From positions 1-64,000 of the forward strand of contig CAXIUT010000221.1 of NCBI GenBank assembly GCA_964035545.1: a stretch of DNA of 64,000 bases, in the 5' to 3' direction. The notes below the pieces were generated by a model. The model had not been told where the DNA came from, searched no databases, and saw nothing but the letters and a program-made list of their open reading frames with translations. Made by a program: the position numbers and the translations under genes. The stretch is from Bugula neritina. Lineage: Eukaryota; Bryozoa; Gymnolaemata; Cheilostomatida; Bugulidae. Below are positions 51,260 to 64,000 of this stretch, one piece after another. Every line of letters starts with the position of its first letter. Position 1 is the stretch's first letter.

Positions 51260-53567
51260 ATGTAAAATTTTCATGATAAAAACCCTCAACCTCTTAGCTT
51301 TCTCGATAATTCATCATCCGAAGAAGTTCTTTCTGATGACATGAACGAAGTAGATTTTTAAAATGATATACTCTATCGAGTTGAACCCGATGAAATGGCT
51401 TGGCAACTTCATCGGCATATTGGAGTACTAACAGGAATCAATAAATAGAATCAACTTGGAAAAGGTACTGCTATTTCAATATCATCTAATTTAGTATTAA
51501 CATGCGCACATAATGTTTTTCATAAAAATACTCAATACTACTATAGAGATCTTAAATTTTATCATGGACATTTTGGGGAATTGAAAAAGTATATTACTAT
51601 TGAATCCATATTTCTGCCAGAAAAATATAAAACTAATGATAGTTATAGACATGACTATGCATTGTTGAAATTGAGTTAGAAAGTTAAGGGTTAGTCATTT
51701 ATTCCACTAAATTCAGGATAAATGAAAATCAATAATAAATTGAATATTGCTATTTTTGGATATCCTTCAGATTACTATCATAAAGTTCTGCCCAAGAAAT
51801 AAAATTTAGTTGTAGATCAATCTGGAATGATGTAAAAAGGAAAAATAGTTTATTCTTCAGTTTATAAAAATAAAGTTAATCCAGAAGAATAGAATTTTGT
51901 TGTAGATCAATATGGATTAATTTTAAAAGGAAGAATAGTTCAGATCAACTAAAAAGGTAAAATTGTTCATAAAATATCAACTAAAAAAGGTCAAAGTGGT
52001 GCTCCAATGATAGGAATTTCATAAAACAACTAACTAAAAATCATAGGAATTCATAAAGGAGGTAAAATATGTAACATAGGTCGACTAATTACTCCTGAAT
52101 TAATTACAATCCTCAAAAAACAAGCAAAATAAATGAACGCATAGATGTTCCATATCTAGAAATATGAAAAGGTGACAAAGAGTCAAGATTATCTAAGAAA
52201 TATCCAATAAAAACAATAAAATAGTTCAATAAAATACAATTATCTGAAAAGTAGAGCCATTTTGAATAGTAACTATGAAATAAAAGATTTTATAGAATAT
52301 ATACCAGATTAATAAAAGAGTATATAGCTAGGAAAAGCTTTATTTTTCAATTAGAATGATCCATAGTTATACTTTGAACTAGGATTGTTCTTAATGAATA
52401 AACAGAACATAATAGGCGATTATATGTTTTCTTAAGGTATTGTAAATCGATTCTAGTCATTTTATAGCTTATTCTCATTTGGTATATTCACTGGGAAAGA
52501 TAACTAAAATATAGTAAATAATTCAATATCTATCAAAACATCTTGGAAATAATAAAAATTTATCAACATTTTTAACTTTAGGATTAGCATTAGAATAAAT
52601 ATAAAAATTTTAGCACTCAATTAAATGTTACTAACATGTTATTTCTCAAAAAAACAATCATTTTTAAGCTGTTCATCGTTTGGGAATAATTTATTAAAGA
52701 ATAAATAAAATAGGAAAGGCAATTTAGTGTTATGAGAGAGCTATATTAATAAATTCTACATAAGAATATATTTACTAGGATTTAAGTAAAGCTCTTAACA
52801 AAATATATTATTTCTAATAATATGTTAAACACTTATCAGAAGTTATTGAAGGCAATACGTAATAATCAGATAAATATTGTAACTTAGCCATTAAACTTTA
52901 CATGATAAATAATATATAAAAAAAAATACTAAATAGATGATAAATGTTCAAATGCTTTCAATGATCTAGGTAAATTATTTATTCATCTTAATAAAACCAA
53001 AGAAGCTATCAAATGCTTTTAAATAGCTAATTAGTTGAATCCAAAAAATGAAAAGATATTATATAATTTAGGAAACACCTTTAAAAAGAATAATCAGATC
53101 GAACAAGCATTAAAATGTTACTAAAAAGCAATAAAATTAGATAGAAAGAATTCACATGCATTTTGCTATATCGGAGCAATCCTAAAAGATCTAAATAGAC
53201 CTTAAGAATCAATAAGATACTATGAATAGGCTATAAAAATCGATCCATAAAATACAAAAGCATTCAATAATTTAGGAAGCGCATATAGAAAGATAAATAA
53301 ACCTGAACAAGCCATAAAACATTTCAAAAGAGCTATAGATTTAGATCCGTCCAATGAGAAAGCTTATAATAATTTGGGTAATACATTTATTGTTGATCTT
53401 AATAAAATGTCAGAAGCTATAAAATGCTATGAGAAAGCTATTTAGTTAGATCCATATAATTAGAAGCATATAAAAGTCTGATATAGATCTATAGGACAAT
53501 AGGGTAAGATTAAAAAGCAAGGGAATACTAAAAAATAGTAGAAAATTTCAAAAAAAATTATAAATGA
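51260..53567 (+). pseudogene. Serine protease-TPR, copy 5, three frameshifts
   Basis: Starts MQNFHDKNPQP, without the Met-Gly of the other copies; His in LTCAHNVFH, Asp in YRHDYALLKL, Ser in GQSGAPMIG are present. It has an internal duplication of about 30 residues between the strands before the Ser motif (two NLVVDQ/NFVVDQ-type stretches). About ten TPRs follow. Frame changes fall near 52400, in a run of nine A near 52930, and near 53465; correcting the last gives a natural TPR end (REYQKIVENFKKNYK) at TGA 53565. The homopolymer site suggests that at least one shift is a sequencing error. Confidence 0.75.
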
Positions 53568-53828
53568 TTTGAATATTTTGGTTTTAAAGTTTTAATTTGA
53601 GTTTTCTATGATCATATAATAAAGATTCCTTTGAAATATTATATTTCTAACGTTTATAAGATAAATTAATATTATAACTATCTTAACAATTGATTCTCTA
53701 TCTTAAAATAATATAAATAATAATAAATATGATATTTATTTTATTGATTAACCCGCAACAATATAAATTAACAAAATAAATAAACATTACCAAAATCATT
53801 TTTAGAAAATACAACATATACTATCAAT

Positions 53829-54050
53829 ATGTCATTACCATTTTAACAAGCTTTTCTTGAATACCTCGACCCATCTTAAGCTACTCTTCTTCATTTTGAT
53901 ATCCAATACCCCAAAGAGATGCCATCATAAGATTCAATATACTTTCATAATAGAATAACTGATAAGTTCAATAGTTGTAAAGCAATAAAGAATAGAAAGA
54001 AGTAGATGCAATAAAGTATCATTGATTTATTTATCTAATCAACTCTATGA
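53829..54050 (+). CDS. Small unknown protein
   Basis: 73 aa from ATG 53829 (MSLPFQQAFLEYLDP) to TGA 54048. Polar, with a basic segment NRKKQMQQS near the end. Too short to classify. It is convergent with the zinc transporter. Codon use resembles real genes, with TAR glutamines within otherwise ordered sequence. Confidence 0.45.
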
Positions 54051-54265
54051 CTCTCACTTGCTGATCCTCAGCAACTTTTCTCGCCAAATCCAACCCATCC
54101 AAAAGCTATCGTTGACATCCCTTACACGCACTATCTCTTTTTATTTTCTTAATCATCTTGCTAATACCATCTTTATGCTCTTATCTTTGACACTCAGGTT
54201 TCTTCATTTAGAATTTAATTTTATTAATCAAATAACAAACACTCCTATCAATAAAATTAACACAA

Positions 54266-55501
54266 TCAATTTTATAGAGTTCTGTCTAATGCCGTCACTT
54301 CGTCTTCTATATCGATAAATCCATTTAGCTACCGAGAAGCTAATATCTTCCTCACTTGATATACATTTTAACGGCTCATTACTAGTTTTAAGGCGGTATA
54401 GTGCTTTCCACGATTTGTCGACCATATTTTCAACTATTTTATCTATTTTAACTCTTTTATATTTTATAGCTATTTTTGGATCTATTGGACTAGCTATTGA
54501 TCATGGGATCCATCAAGGAGTAACAAAATAGATTACTTGAGGATGGGCCATGTAGAATAGATAGCCAATACTGAAAAGAGATAAGTACATAATGGATCAG
54601 CTAGCTGCCAAAGCGTCCATTGTTTATCATCAGGAGCAAGGAAGAAGATAACTAGTGCTGATATGATTACACCGATTGAGAGGATGATGTCAGTTAGGAT
54701 ATGGATGTAGGCTGCTTCTAGGTTGATATTTTTCTTTTTTAGGGATTTTTGTTCATGAATATGGTCACTATCTTCAGTTTTGCTGTCCAGCAAGTTGTCT
54801 TAAATCGATCTTTGTTTCTTTGAGAATTGTGATGATTTTTTGTTTTTTAGTTCATCATTCATATGATTTTAGTTGTTTTACTATTATTAGTGATCTTGAA
54901 GTAACATATTTTTAGGTTATCTTTAACTGATTTATTCTACATCAGTTCTTGATAGTTCTGTTGTCAGTGGTATTTTAGTCCTAGATTATATTTTATCATG
55001 TTTATGCGAATGTCCATGTCCATGTTAATGTCCATGCGAATGCCCATGCTAGTGTCCATGTGAACATCCATGATGTCCACCATGAGGATCATTATGCAAA
55101 ATCTGCATGATAATCAAATTGCAAATCAACCCAAATATACTAGTTATTAACATATATTTAGGCTAGTCAACTACTTACTGATTGATCATTCTCTGAGTGG
55201 CAGCGATAAATAATTCAGTAGTTACCACATATATTATTGCAATGTTGACTAATGCTCCCAAAGGCTGTACTTTTTACCATCCAAAAGTCAAGTAAGATGG
55301 AGGATTAAGCCTCATACTCAACCACACTGCTCCTAGAGAAATCAAATACGCTAGTACATCGGATAGCAGATGGAATGCGTCGGCAAAGATGGCGATCGAA
55401 TTGGCAAGATACCCACCGATGAGTTCGATGGACATGAATAGAAGTGACATGAGAGTGATTTTGATGAGTTTTTTTGCTACCTATTGATGCTAATTATCCA
55501 T
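54266..55501 (-). CDS. Cation diffusion facilitator (ZnT-type zinc transporter)
   Basis: Intronless, 411 aa. CDF proteins export Zn2+ from cytosol to vesicles or outside. Six hydrophobic segments are visible. TM2 has the metal-site pair HLLSD in FADAFHLLSDVLAYLI, and TM5 has the matching HILTD in AAYIHILTDIILSIGV. Between TM4 and TM5 is a His-rich loop of HGH/HSH repeats (HGHQHGHSHGHQHGHGHSHK), then a polar stretch. A cytosolic C-terminal domain starts at DGSHDQQLVQQIQ. These features match the vertebrate ZnT2/3/4/8 group. Full length and undamaged. Confidence 0.95.
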
Positions 55502-55578
55502 AGAAGTTAGCTATTTTTGATTTATTATTTAAAATGAATAATAGCTTTAATAGTAAATATTATAATCAAGATAAAAAA

Positions 55579-56700
55579 TCATAAATAATCGCTTTTTAGT
55601 ATGTTTTCTATAAATGGGCTGAGAATTGGATATTGATTTGATATTTTTAATAATTATTCATCATCTAGAATTATTTGTTAGTATAATATTCTTAGCAATT
55701 TCGATATGACTGATTTCAATTCATTTTGTTTTTATAGTTGACAAATTTAATTTTATAAAATTTGTTGGAGTAAAATGGTTTATTATTTGGCTAGAATTTC
55801 ATCTTGAAGCAGATAGAAATCGATAATATAAGCTAGATATATACGATATGTTTCTTTTGGATTTTTATTTTGTTTTTATTTGGTATTTAATGATTCATTG
55901 AAAGTTTAAGAATCGCTATGTTATTATTCAATGATAAATTTTGTTTATTTATGATTTTTGTAGACTAATAAAGCTTGAAAGAGTGATTTTTTGATGATAG
56001 GCATCTTGAAAATATTGATATCCTAGTTATTGTTATTTTTACCTTTAGAATTGATCATTAGCAGTTGATAACTTATCTACAATATCATGACTGAATTGTT
56101 GAACCATTTTTAGTCTCCCTTTCTACAAATTTCTGTAAAAGAATTACAAAAACTTTCATATTCTTATCTCAATAGATAAATTTAAAATATCTAACTAATG
56201 AGCTAGCTTATATTCACTAGTGAATTCTTCATTGACTATTTCCAATGGTCATTATTCATAAATTCAGCATTATTGAAGATATTCCAAACAATACATACTA
56301 TTCTATAATTACAAGGATACCTTTTCAAAGCAAAAACAAGATAGTTAAACTTTTCTTCCACAACTTTTATCCCATATTGATCTTTATTCATAATATCCTC
56401 TACAATTTCTAAGATGCATTCTGTCGATTCCGGAGCTGATAGATATTTTTTATCACTCAAATCACCAATAACAATAGCGATGAGATCATTTACGATTCCT
56501 GATGCAATGATTTCTCTGATATATAATTGATCTTTAGCCAAAGATTGTATTACTTCAATGATCTATCAATCTACAGTACGTACCTCTTGTATTTATTTTT
56601 GAAAATATTGGATATTGAGTATTTTAAGTTTCTCTTTGAGATCGTAGATGGTAGCTAGAGGGTTATATGAGTTGATTATAAGAGAGCGTTGGCTATTCAT
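55579..56700 (-). CDS. ARM/HEAT-like helical-repeat protein, unknown
   Basis: Start MNSQRSLIINSYN at 56700. A 21-nt intron at 56563-56583 (GTACGT..GATAG) contains an in-frame TGA and joins KQIQE to IIEVIQSLA. The following region (REIIASGIVNDLIAIVIGDL, APESTECILEIVEDIM, CIVWNIFNNAEF) has the spacing of armadillo repeats, as in importin-alpha N-terminal repeats. The last 200 residues are less ordered. The protein is 366 aa, shorter than importin-alpha, and the second half does not continue the repeats clearly. Confidence 0.55.
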
Positions 56701-57083
56701 GATTTATGATCGATGTTATTTTTGGTATTATCGGGTTATTTGTTATTTTTTTGAGGATTGTTAGGATTTCATGTTTATTCAAATTTGAATAGAATATATA
56801 AATTTATGTTTTATTTTGATTCTTCATTATTATGATGATTTATTTTAATTATTATGAGAGGTTTAATATTATGGAGTTTATATTATGGAGCTTATTTTAA
56901 CGTTTGGTTAATAATTTTAGAAGGCACGTTTTATCTCTAAAAAATGTATAGAGCTAGTTGTAGCTTAATTTGTAACCAGTTAAGGTACTATGTAAGGTGC
57001 TGATAAAGAGATTAAGTTTTCCTGATGTAAATTTCAATATATATCTACTAATATACTCAGGTTAAATAATAGATTAATCTAAA
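56701..57083. other. Intergenic spacer between divergent genes
   Basis: AT-rich, no gene seen. It must contain both promoters; no conserved element can be pointed out. Confidence 0.6.
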
Positions 57084-58268
57084 ATGTAAAGAAAAATAAC
57101 TCACTTCGAATAATTGTCAAAGAACAACGAAGATAGCTCCTACCATGGACGTTATCATAAAGTTTTGAGGAAAAGGAAAAGAGAAACATAGCCAGATCAA
57201 CAATAAAATAAAAAAAGTTACCAACTTAAAATAATAAAGCCTAAAAACTTTAATATACTCATTCAGAGTCTATCTCTTGAGTATCCACTGTCAGAGCAAC
57301 ATGTTTTCAACTTGCATAATGTAAAATGATGATTTATTGAGATATTGGCAATCAACATTCGATCTCTTATGGACCCTGACTGTGAGTAGTCCTTTCTATC
57401 AAGCAAATTCTATGTTAAAAGAGTCACCAAAGTTACTCTTAGACAGGACTGTCTCGTCTTTAGCTTGTAGAATTCCGATCCATATCCTACTCCAGTGTAA
57501 TCATTGCATTAAGCAGAAACTATATATGTGATAAACTTAAAAGTATGGGCAATAATGAGTTTTACAAGATAGCTTAGACTATCTAAGACCTTTAGAGGAC
57601 TTTTTCTAAAGATTAATGGTAAAATAAAACTAAATTTGATGAGGAGAACTTATTTTTATTTCTTGAGGAAATGAGAAATCGCTCATTTTTTAGCCAATAC
57701 TGTCCTCATAGGTTAATAATATCTAACAAATTTCTATAAATATTAGGCTACGATATGCAATAATTTGCAATCGAATCAATCAAATACAAAAGCATTCTTA
57801 ATGAGTACAAATCTACCTATAAAGATTCTTTTCAGCTGAACACTATACCCAGATGATAACCAAACATTTATAAAATATACAACTGTTAAAAGGTTACTAC
57901 TAAGGTAAAATGGCACTTCAATAATTTACATAACAATCATTGATAATCTACTCAGATTACATCTACAACCGCAATAACGTAACATCATATTCAAAATATA
58001 GAAAAAAGTCAAATGTGAATACATTGGCGGCACATCGAACCAGCTAACACCATATATTGAGATAAAGCAATTTTAGTCAGATCAAGATGAAGCTTACTTT
58101 TCTAATGAGAAAATAAGAGTGCATAGAAATAAAGTTTAGGAGTTGAAGGATAGTCATCGAGAGAAGGAGATTGTTTTGTTGAAATGTTTGACTGATATTC
58201 CTAAACAAATAGATCCATGCTATAAACATAAGATCTGTCAGTATAAAATCAAAGAATAAGAGAAGTGA
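57084..58268 (+). CDS. Unknown protein, one probable frameshift
   Basis: Start MQRKITHFEQLSKNNED. A 21-nt intron at 57321-57341 (GTAAAATG..TTGAG) contains a TGA and joins FNLHN to ILAINIRSLMDPDCEQ; a second frame then covers FYKIAQTIQDLQRTFSKD and FDEENLFLFLEEMRNRSFF to about 57860. One base must change near 57855 to reach DDNQTFIKYTTVKRL. The end ERVHRNKVQ-like (KIRVHRNKVQELKDSHREKE) is basic coiled coil. Some features recall chromatin-associated Enhancer-of-polycomb proteins, but the match is not good enough to name it. Confidence 0.45.
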
Positions 58269-58390
58269 ATACCTCAACATTGATTCTTAACCTTAATACC
58301 TATCAATAATACTATTTTTGTTTTATTATTTATTCTAAACTCCAAATCTAGATCATTTTTAATATTTATAAATCAACTCTAAACAACCAC

Positions 58391-61091
58391 ATGAACAATC
58401 TCATACATGTGTTCATTATGTTGACTCTAGCACCACTTCTGATAACCTCCCTGAAGACAAGCGAAGTAGGTGTGAACGATTGGTCGATCAAATCTTTAGG
58501 AGAACTCAAAGATTTATCTTTCAACAAGAACAAAATCCATTTCGTATCTGCTTTTCACTCAATCGGAACCATAGATAAATATAGCGGATAGATATAGTAG
58601 CGTGTAAGTTTGGGTTAGAATGAGAAGGTGGTGGGCACTGGTGAGATGACACTCAACATCGTGACTAGATACAACCAAGTGGTATCGAACTATATCAGTG
58701 CTAAGGGGTTATAGAAGAAAGCTAATGGTAATTTTGTGTTGGGTAATCGGACATTGCAGTGGATAAGTCGATTTGATTAGAATCAGTACTTTATAACTAA
58801 GGATGGAATGTATCATGGCAAGTAGCTAGTTCGACAAAATAAAACTGAAAAATAAGTATTTGTTAGAATTGTTGCAAGTGATAGTAGAGTAGGTAATTTG
58901 GTATTTTTATTGACTAGAAGTGGTTAATCAGGTAGTTATTGTGTTGAAAGTTACCTGAATGGATTTGTTAATCAGTATTGTATTAATAAAATCGAAGGAG
59001 AACTGGTTTAGTTTTAGTATTGTTAGAAACATCTTGTACTATCTTTTGATCATAATACATATCTACTATCTTAAAGTCTAGAGTTGGTTGCTTCTTTTTA
59101 GTAGAAAGTAATTCAAATATTTAATGGAAATTTGGTTATGTCATCACAATCATATGACATCAAATCTCAAGAAATAATTAAGATGAGACCTGTAAAATCG
59201 ACAAACTAAAAAATACAAATTTCTATTACTCAAACATAAAACAAAATAGTAATCTATCGCTAAGACCAATAATTATTTTCAATACCCTCAACCCACAAAT
59301 CATCTATCTTGAAAACCTGGCTCAACTACAAATCATAACTATAATCCTAGCTAATAATCCAATACAGCGATCTCTAACTGATCTTCTATTCAATCTCAAA
59401 AAACACAGTCTAAACAATCTGGAAAAGATAGTAATCCTTAGCCTTTAGCAAAGACATAATATTTATGAAATACCACTAGCTAGATACCTTGGATAACAAC
59501 TATCATCGACATCTAATTATCCATTCTAAAAGAAATATGACTATTATGGAGAAGATATCATAGGTACCGATGAATTGGATCAAAAGGATCGGAGAGGAGT
59601 TGAAAGATATCAAACATTTTGTGTTAGAATCTTGGAATTATGTTGTTTTTCATGTTAGTAATTTTAATTAGAATTCAATAAGGAAGTTTTAGATGGATTC
59701 TGATCAGGAAATGAAATACGGACTCAGAAAGTATCTGATAGTAGCTACTAAATATAATACTTTGATTGGTATTGATACTAAATCACATCAAATTTTATGG
59801 AAGTATATTTATAAAGATATTTAGGGTCAATCGAGATGAAAAGAGTGAGATATTGCAATTTGTACATTTGAAAAAAGATTATTAGACTGAAATAGCCCTT
59901 CTTGTTTCTTATAGCAAAGAATAAGCTAAAACTTTTATTGACGAGATTACTGAAAATGGACAAATAAAACATCTTCAGAGCTATAAATATGATGAAATAC
60001 CATCAGTTTATAAAGTCAATGACCACAATATCGCTATTAAATTTGGATAGAAGATATAGAAATTTGGATTATTCAAGCAAGATGATTTAATGTAGAAATA
60101 ATTTTATTTTTACCAGCAAAATCAAAATGAGATATCAGGTTGGAAAGTAGTTGGTAGCTCTGTTATAAAAATCTGGAACTTCTAGACTAGAAACAAATAA
60201 CAAATCTTACAAATAGCTTCTGCATTCAGAGGAGACCAAACTGCAAACATACCATTATTCGACAACTAGAAAGTCTTCTTTAAAAATGTAGATTTCACCA
60301 ATCTGGCTATCCTCACAAGTTTCAACCGTACTCATGTTGCCTTGTATATCGTTAATGGTCGTACTGGTAAAATCAACTACAATTGCTACAAAAATAGCAT
60401 TTCTTTGAATATGCCTATTAATCTAGTTTATGATTAGAACAACGTGTTGGTTTCGTATTTCAATCATCGTAGTAAAAATTTTTAGATTTGGACTGTCTAG
60501 CAGTACCAATAGAGGATATAAACTGCTGCGATCAATATGATAAGTGATTATATCAAGGGCAATAAATACCAACCTCAGTAAAGCAAGTAAAAAACCATTT
60601 TTGAAGACTAGGTATATGGCTCACCAATCTATATCAAAAACATGTATGTCAGCTAATCTAAGATGTCACTTACTAGAAGAAATTTATTCATAATAACCCG
60701 ATAGAACAAACTATACACAATCAATCGAGATCTAGTTAGTACTAGAAGACCAAAAAAAGAGGCAAAAAGTTTCTTTGCTAACGATAAATTTCCATAACAC
60801 ACATATTTCTTACCATACCTGCCATCATCATATCTGAGTTATTCCTTAGAGTTATCAAACTTGACTAAAATATCTTTTAGTCCCACAGATATGGAGTCAA
60901 CTATCTTTACTATCTGTTATGGAACTGATCTTTTTATGATTAGAAATGCACCTGATAAAACTTTTGATATGATTACTTAAGATTTCAATCATGTGGTGTT
61001 GATTTTGATTTTGATAGCTGCTACTGTTGGAATATTGGCGTTTAAGAGGTTGATGTTGTCGGCTAAATTGAAAAAACCTCATCTGGAATGA
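58391..61091 (+). CDS. EMC1: ER membrane protein complex subunit 1
   Basis: EMC1 is the large subunit of the ER membrane insertase. A signal peptide (NLIHVFIMLTLAPLLITS) is followed by a beta-propeller luminal domain (WSIKSLGEL, VLGNRTLQWISR). Near the C-terminus is the EMC1 signature TICYGTDLFMIRNAPDKTFD with MITQDFNHVVL and the single TM segment VVLILILIAATVGILAFKRL. A 22-nt intron at 59803-59824 (GTATATTT..TTTAG) joins HQILWK to VNRDEKSEI. 892 aa, close to the animal protein. No damage. Confidence 0.92.
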
Positions 61092-61144
61092 TTAGTATCA
61101 TTAATAGATATAATTATTTTATTGATTGTATTTATGACATTTGA

Positions 61145-63291
61145 TCATATTCTTCCTTTTTTTGCTCTTTGAATTTGGAAGACCTTTTTCTTAGCTTGAA
61201 TGTAGGCTAGGGCATCTTAGTCGATGTCATCACTTCTGGGAACAGACTATACTTCCAATCTTTAATCTTCTTGGTCGTTTTGATTGAGCAAAGGATTTTC
61301 AAGATCAGCTACTGAGATGCCGTATCGTTTGAAGAACCATTCTTAAAATTTCTGTATCATAGATGTTTTTAATGAGGTAATATTTTTATCTAACTCAATA
61401 ATTTAATTTCTGAGTAATTTGATTTTCTCAAGTTCCAATTTATAATCTCTTTTACATAACTTTTTCTCCTTAATAAGTTAAAATTCTTCTTAATCAATAA
61501 TATTTTTAGCCAATTCCTCTGGAGTTTTATTTTACTACTTAAGATGTAATTTAGAACTGATATCCTAAAGTTTATCTTTCTTCTTTTGTATCTCCTCAGT
61601 TTTTACTTTGATATCTTCCTTCTTCAACTTCAAATCTTCAATATTCTTCAAGATAGAATTATTTAGATCAGCACCCACATTGTTTTTAAATTATTGGTAT
61701 GCCTCATTTTTATCTACGTTTACTATCTTACGCTAAATACGAGGCTATTTTCGAACAGTAGATGGCGCGTTTTATATCTATTATACGAATTCGTCTTTAG
61801 GTATGTTGACTAGATTCGATATGTTTCTTGTTGGCTTGGCGTCCTTCGATGCTTTGCCCACGCCGAATCCGAAATTTTGTTATTATTGACCCACTTTATT
61901 AAGAGTTGCTTTCTTATCTGCTGATTCGTTTTTTATTTATTATTATGCCTTCTATTGTTTTGGGTAACTTTGATTAGCCACATCTCTTACAGCAGATTTA
62001 TATATATTTCTAAATTGGAAAAATAGTTCTCTAACTTGTCTTAGTGATTCTATTTATATGTCATCTGTTTTTCCATCTAAAAATTCCTGTGCAATAACTT
62101 GCTGTTTGTGTTGCTGCTATGGAGTATATGGCTAATAATTGATTCTTCCTCTACTGGCAAGAGTATCATGCATAGCTAGTTCCTGCTTTAATTCTTTGAT
62201 ATCTTTCTAATATTTTTTAAGTAATAATTTCGGATCTAAATTCATATCGATTGATATCTAGTTACTTACTTTTGACATTCTTGATGCAAATTTCAATGTA
62301 GATATAGTCTACTCTAAATGGCTAGCCTATGGCCATACATTGGCGATCATGTATGTCTTAGAATTACCACCTATTGAATCTTTTAATAGATATGTCAGTT
62401 TGTTTTGTCGGTATGGTATGTGATCTCTTTGCTGGTCACTTAAAGCAACTACCACTTGTTATAAAAATGAAAGTGATTTGTTGATAAATTGTGCCTAGAC
62501 TAGAGTTTTCCCTTATGATCCTGTTTTCTTTGTTCTTTATGAGCCAGCTAAATCAACTAGATTTATTTTTGACATGACTACTTTCTCACTACTTTACACT
62601 TTGCTTCTGATTTATAAATGGATAGTGAAAATAGAATGAGCTCTTGAACTATTTTTATTGAGTTTATGCTATGCAACTGTTTTGTAATTTTATCCCTAGA
62701 ATAATATTTGCTGTGCTTATTCTTCATTATTTGCTACTCTTTTTGTCAATCCCTTCACCAACACATATCCTTTATGATCTTCTTGAATGTTGAGTTGATC
62801 TCTATTATTCTAATCCAACAAATCAATCAAAGTTTCATTATACAATTCCAAATAAGAAATTGAAACCTTGATCTGATGCTAGTATCTAGAGTTGATTTCT
62901 TGATATAAAGATGCCAACAGTCGAGGGACAATACCTCGATATTTATAATCCGACTGCGCACCAGTCATTGAAAAAGTTTTACCCGCACCAGTCTGCCCAT
63001 AACATAGCACACTACCCGAATATCCTTCTAAAGCACTCGTTAAGATCTATTTAGAACTGAGGTTGTAGATAACTTCTTGCGATGCATTAGAAAGTACTTT
63101 CTAGAACTGGAAACCCCATTGATTTTGCTGGTGGTTTACTATTCCTGCTTAAATTGGTCGCTCAACATGTAAGTTGATGGTTCTAGGTGATGAGAGATGT
63201 ACCCGCTTTGCTCGTCTATGGTCATTTGTTGATGTGCGAAGTTGGAAGTTGGTCGCATGCGGACCAGAACTTTGATTGGTGATTTTTTCAT
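61145..63291 (-). CDS. KIF9: Kinesin-9 family motor (KIF9-like)
   Basis: Kinesin-9 acts on central-pair or axonemal microtubules of cilia. The motor domain is N-terminal. The start [20 protein letters not shown] is followed by a 20-nt intron (63183-63202), then [20 protein letters not shown] as in KIF9. The P-loop is [13 protein letters not shown], switch I NKNSSRAH and switch II VDLAGSQR. After SMRFASRM-like [13 protein letters not shown] comes the KIF9 neck block [19 protein letters not shown]. The tail is coiled coil ([18 protein letters not shown]). 708 aa in one frame. A ciliary role is expected. Confidence 0.93.
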
Positions 63292-63331
63292 GTAAGTTTT
63301 ATTTTAGAATTATATTTATTCAGTTGTATTA

Positions 63332-64000
63332 TCATTACATCATATCACTGACCTCTTCTAAAATGAACATGTTCTTTGGCTATTATTCTATTTTATTGAT
63401 TATTTATCCTTACTATTATTCTATTCGGTAGTCTATTAATCCCTATTTCCACATATATTTTCCCTAACGACCGTTGGGATGTCGATATGTACCTTGTCCG
63501 TGTCTGATATCATCTTTAAACTTTCCCTAGTAGATCTATCCATTGATCCATATGAATTTTCCCCATCCATTTTTCACATCATTGAAATACTAGCCTTAAA
63601 ACTAATCTCCTGTTGGACTTTGCCATTTCCCTTTACCTTGTCTTTTTCCTTGATAGAACTAACCTATATATTGACTCTTATTGCTCCATTTATAAATTCC
63701 TTTACCATGGAATTTATTCTAAAAGAACTCTCCTACATAGCTATCACCATTTATTAACTTTTCAAAACCATAACCTTACTTTTTACCTTTTCTAACTTAT
63801 CCTTAATAAAGAAGCCCATCTTTTGATAAAATTCTACCTTTACCAGTTTTTTATCCTTGAATAAAATTACCAATATACTTAGTATCTTTTTAATCAATAT
63901 GTTTTCCAAAACCATTAGGTTTTCCTTATACCCATTATCCTTCATAACCCATCCATAGTTATGGACTTTGTGGATTATTTGAAAAGATCTTTATTGAACC
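63332..64000 (-). CDS. MORN-repeat protein, 3' part
   Basis: Open from the right edge to TGA 63332; the start lies beyond the window. At least six MORN units are readable, for example GNFIQGQKTGKGRILSKDG, GQVRKGKKQGYGFEK, GQFYQGKRQGKGKWQSPTG, GQYFNDVKNGWGKFIW and GKFKDDIRHGQGTYRHPNG. MORN proteins typically link membranes to cytoskeleton; ciliates have large families. The C-terminal 40 residues are Gln/Ile/Met-rich and outside the repeats. Confidence 0.85.

Overview
The window looks like part of a macronuclear genome of an oligohymenophorean ciliate, most like Paramecium. The reasons are: base 1 lies in a pure C4A2 telomere; the DNA is AT-rich; recognisable genes read through TAA and TAG as glutamine and stop only at TGA; and introns are tiny, 20-32 nt GT..AG, where homology lets me place them. 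Species is not determined. All function calls come from reading translations by eye; no search was run. || Layout. 1-15926 is a dense, intact block capped by C4A2 on the left and G4T2 on the right. It holds a myotubularin-like protein, PLGRKT, SelO, an EF-hand-like protein, a WD40 protein, HSDL2, NAPRT, mitochondrial thioredoxin, two unknown proteins and a PP6 SAPS subunit. At 15.8-27.3 kb there are five arrays of telomeric repeat. Four run GGGGTT on + (15835, 16121, 23950, 26827). The fifth runs CCCCAA after a 200-N gap (27141). Between them lie a broken Rab GDI, three serine protease-TPR genes (two frameshifted), a MORN-like gene and a coiled-coil gene that runs into a telomeric array. || 27.3-47.5 kb carries unknown genes, a TPR gene, TypA/BipA, a DYRK-like kinase, a membrane-anchored protein, a Rae1-like WD40 protein, a Myb factor, a MATE transporter and a very large ubiquitin protease. 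Many of these carry single-base indels. 47.5-64 kb holds an EF-hand coiled-coil protein, two more protease-TPR genes, a zinc transporter, a helical-repeat protein, an unknown protein, EMC1, kinesin-9 and the 3' part of a MORN-repeat gene. || Working together. There are no operons; this is a eukaryotic housekeeping mixture on both strands with very short spacers. The parts most worth attention are the chromosome-end architecture (nested telomere addition sites, and back-to-back telomeres whose flanks share 86 bp), the five-member protease-TPR family, four members of which start Met-Gly, and the concentration of frameshifts between about 16 and 53 kb, which may be real decay or uncorrected sequence error.
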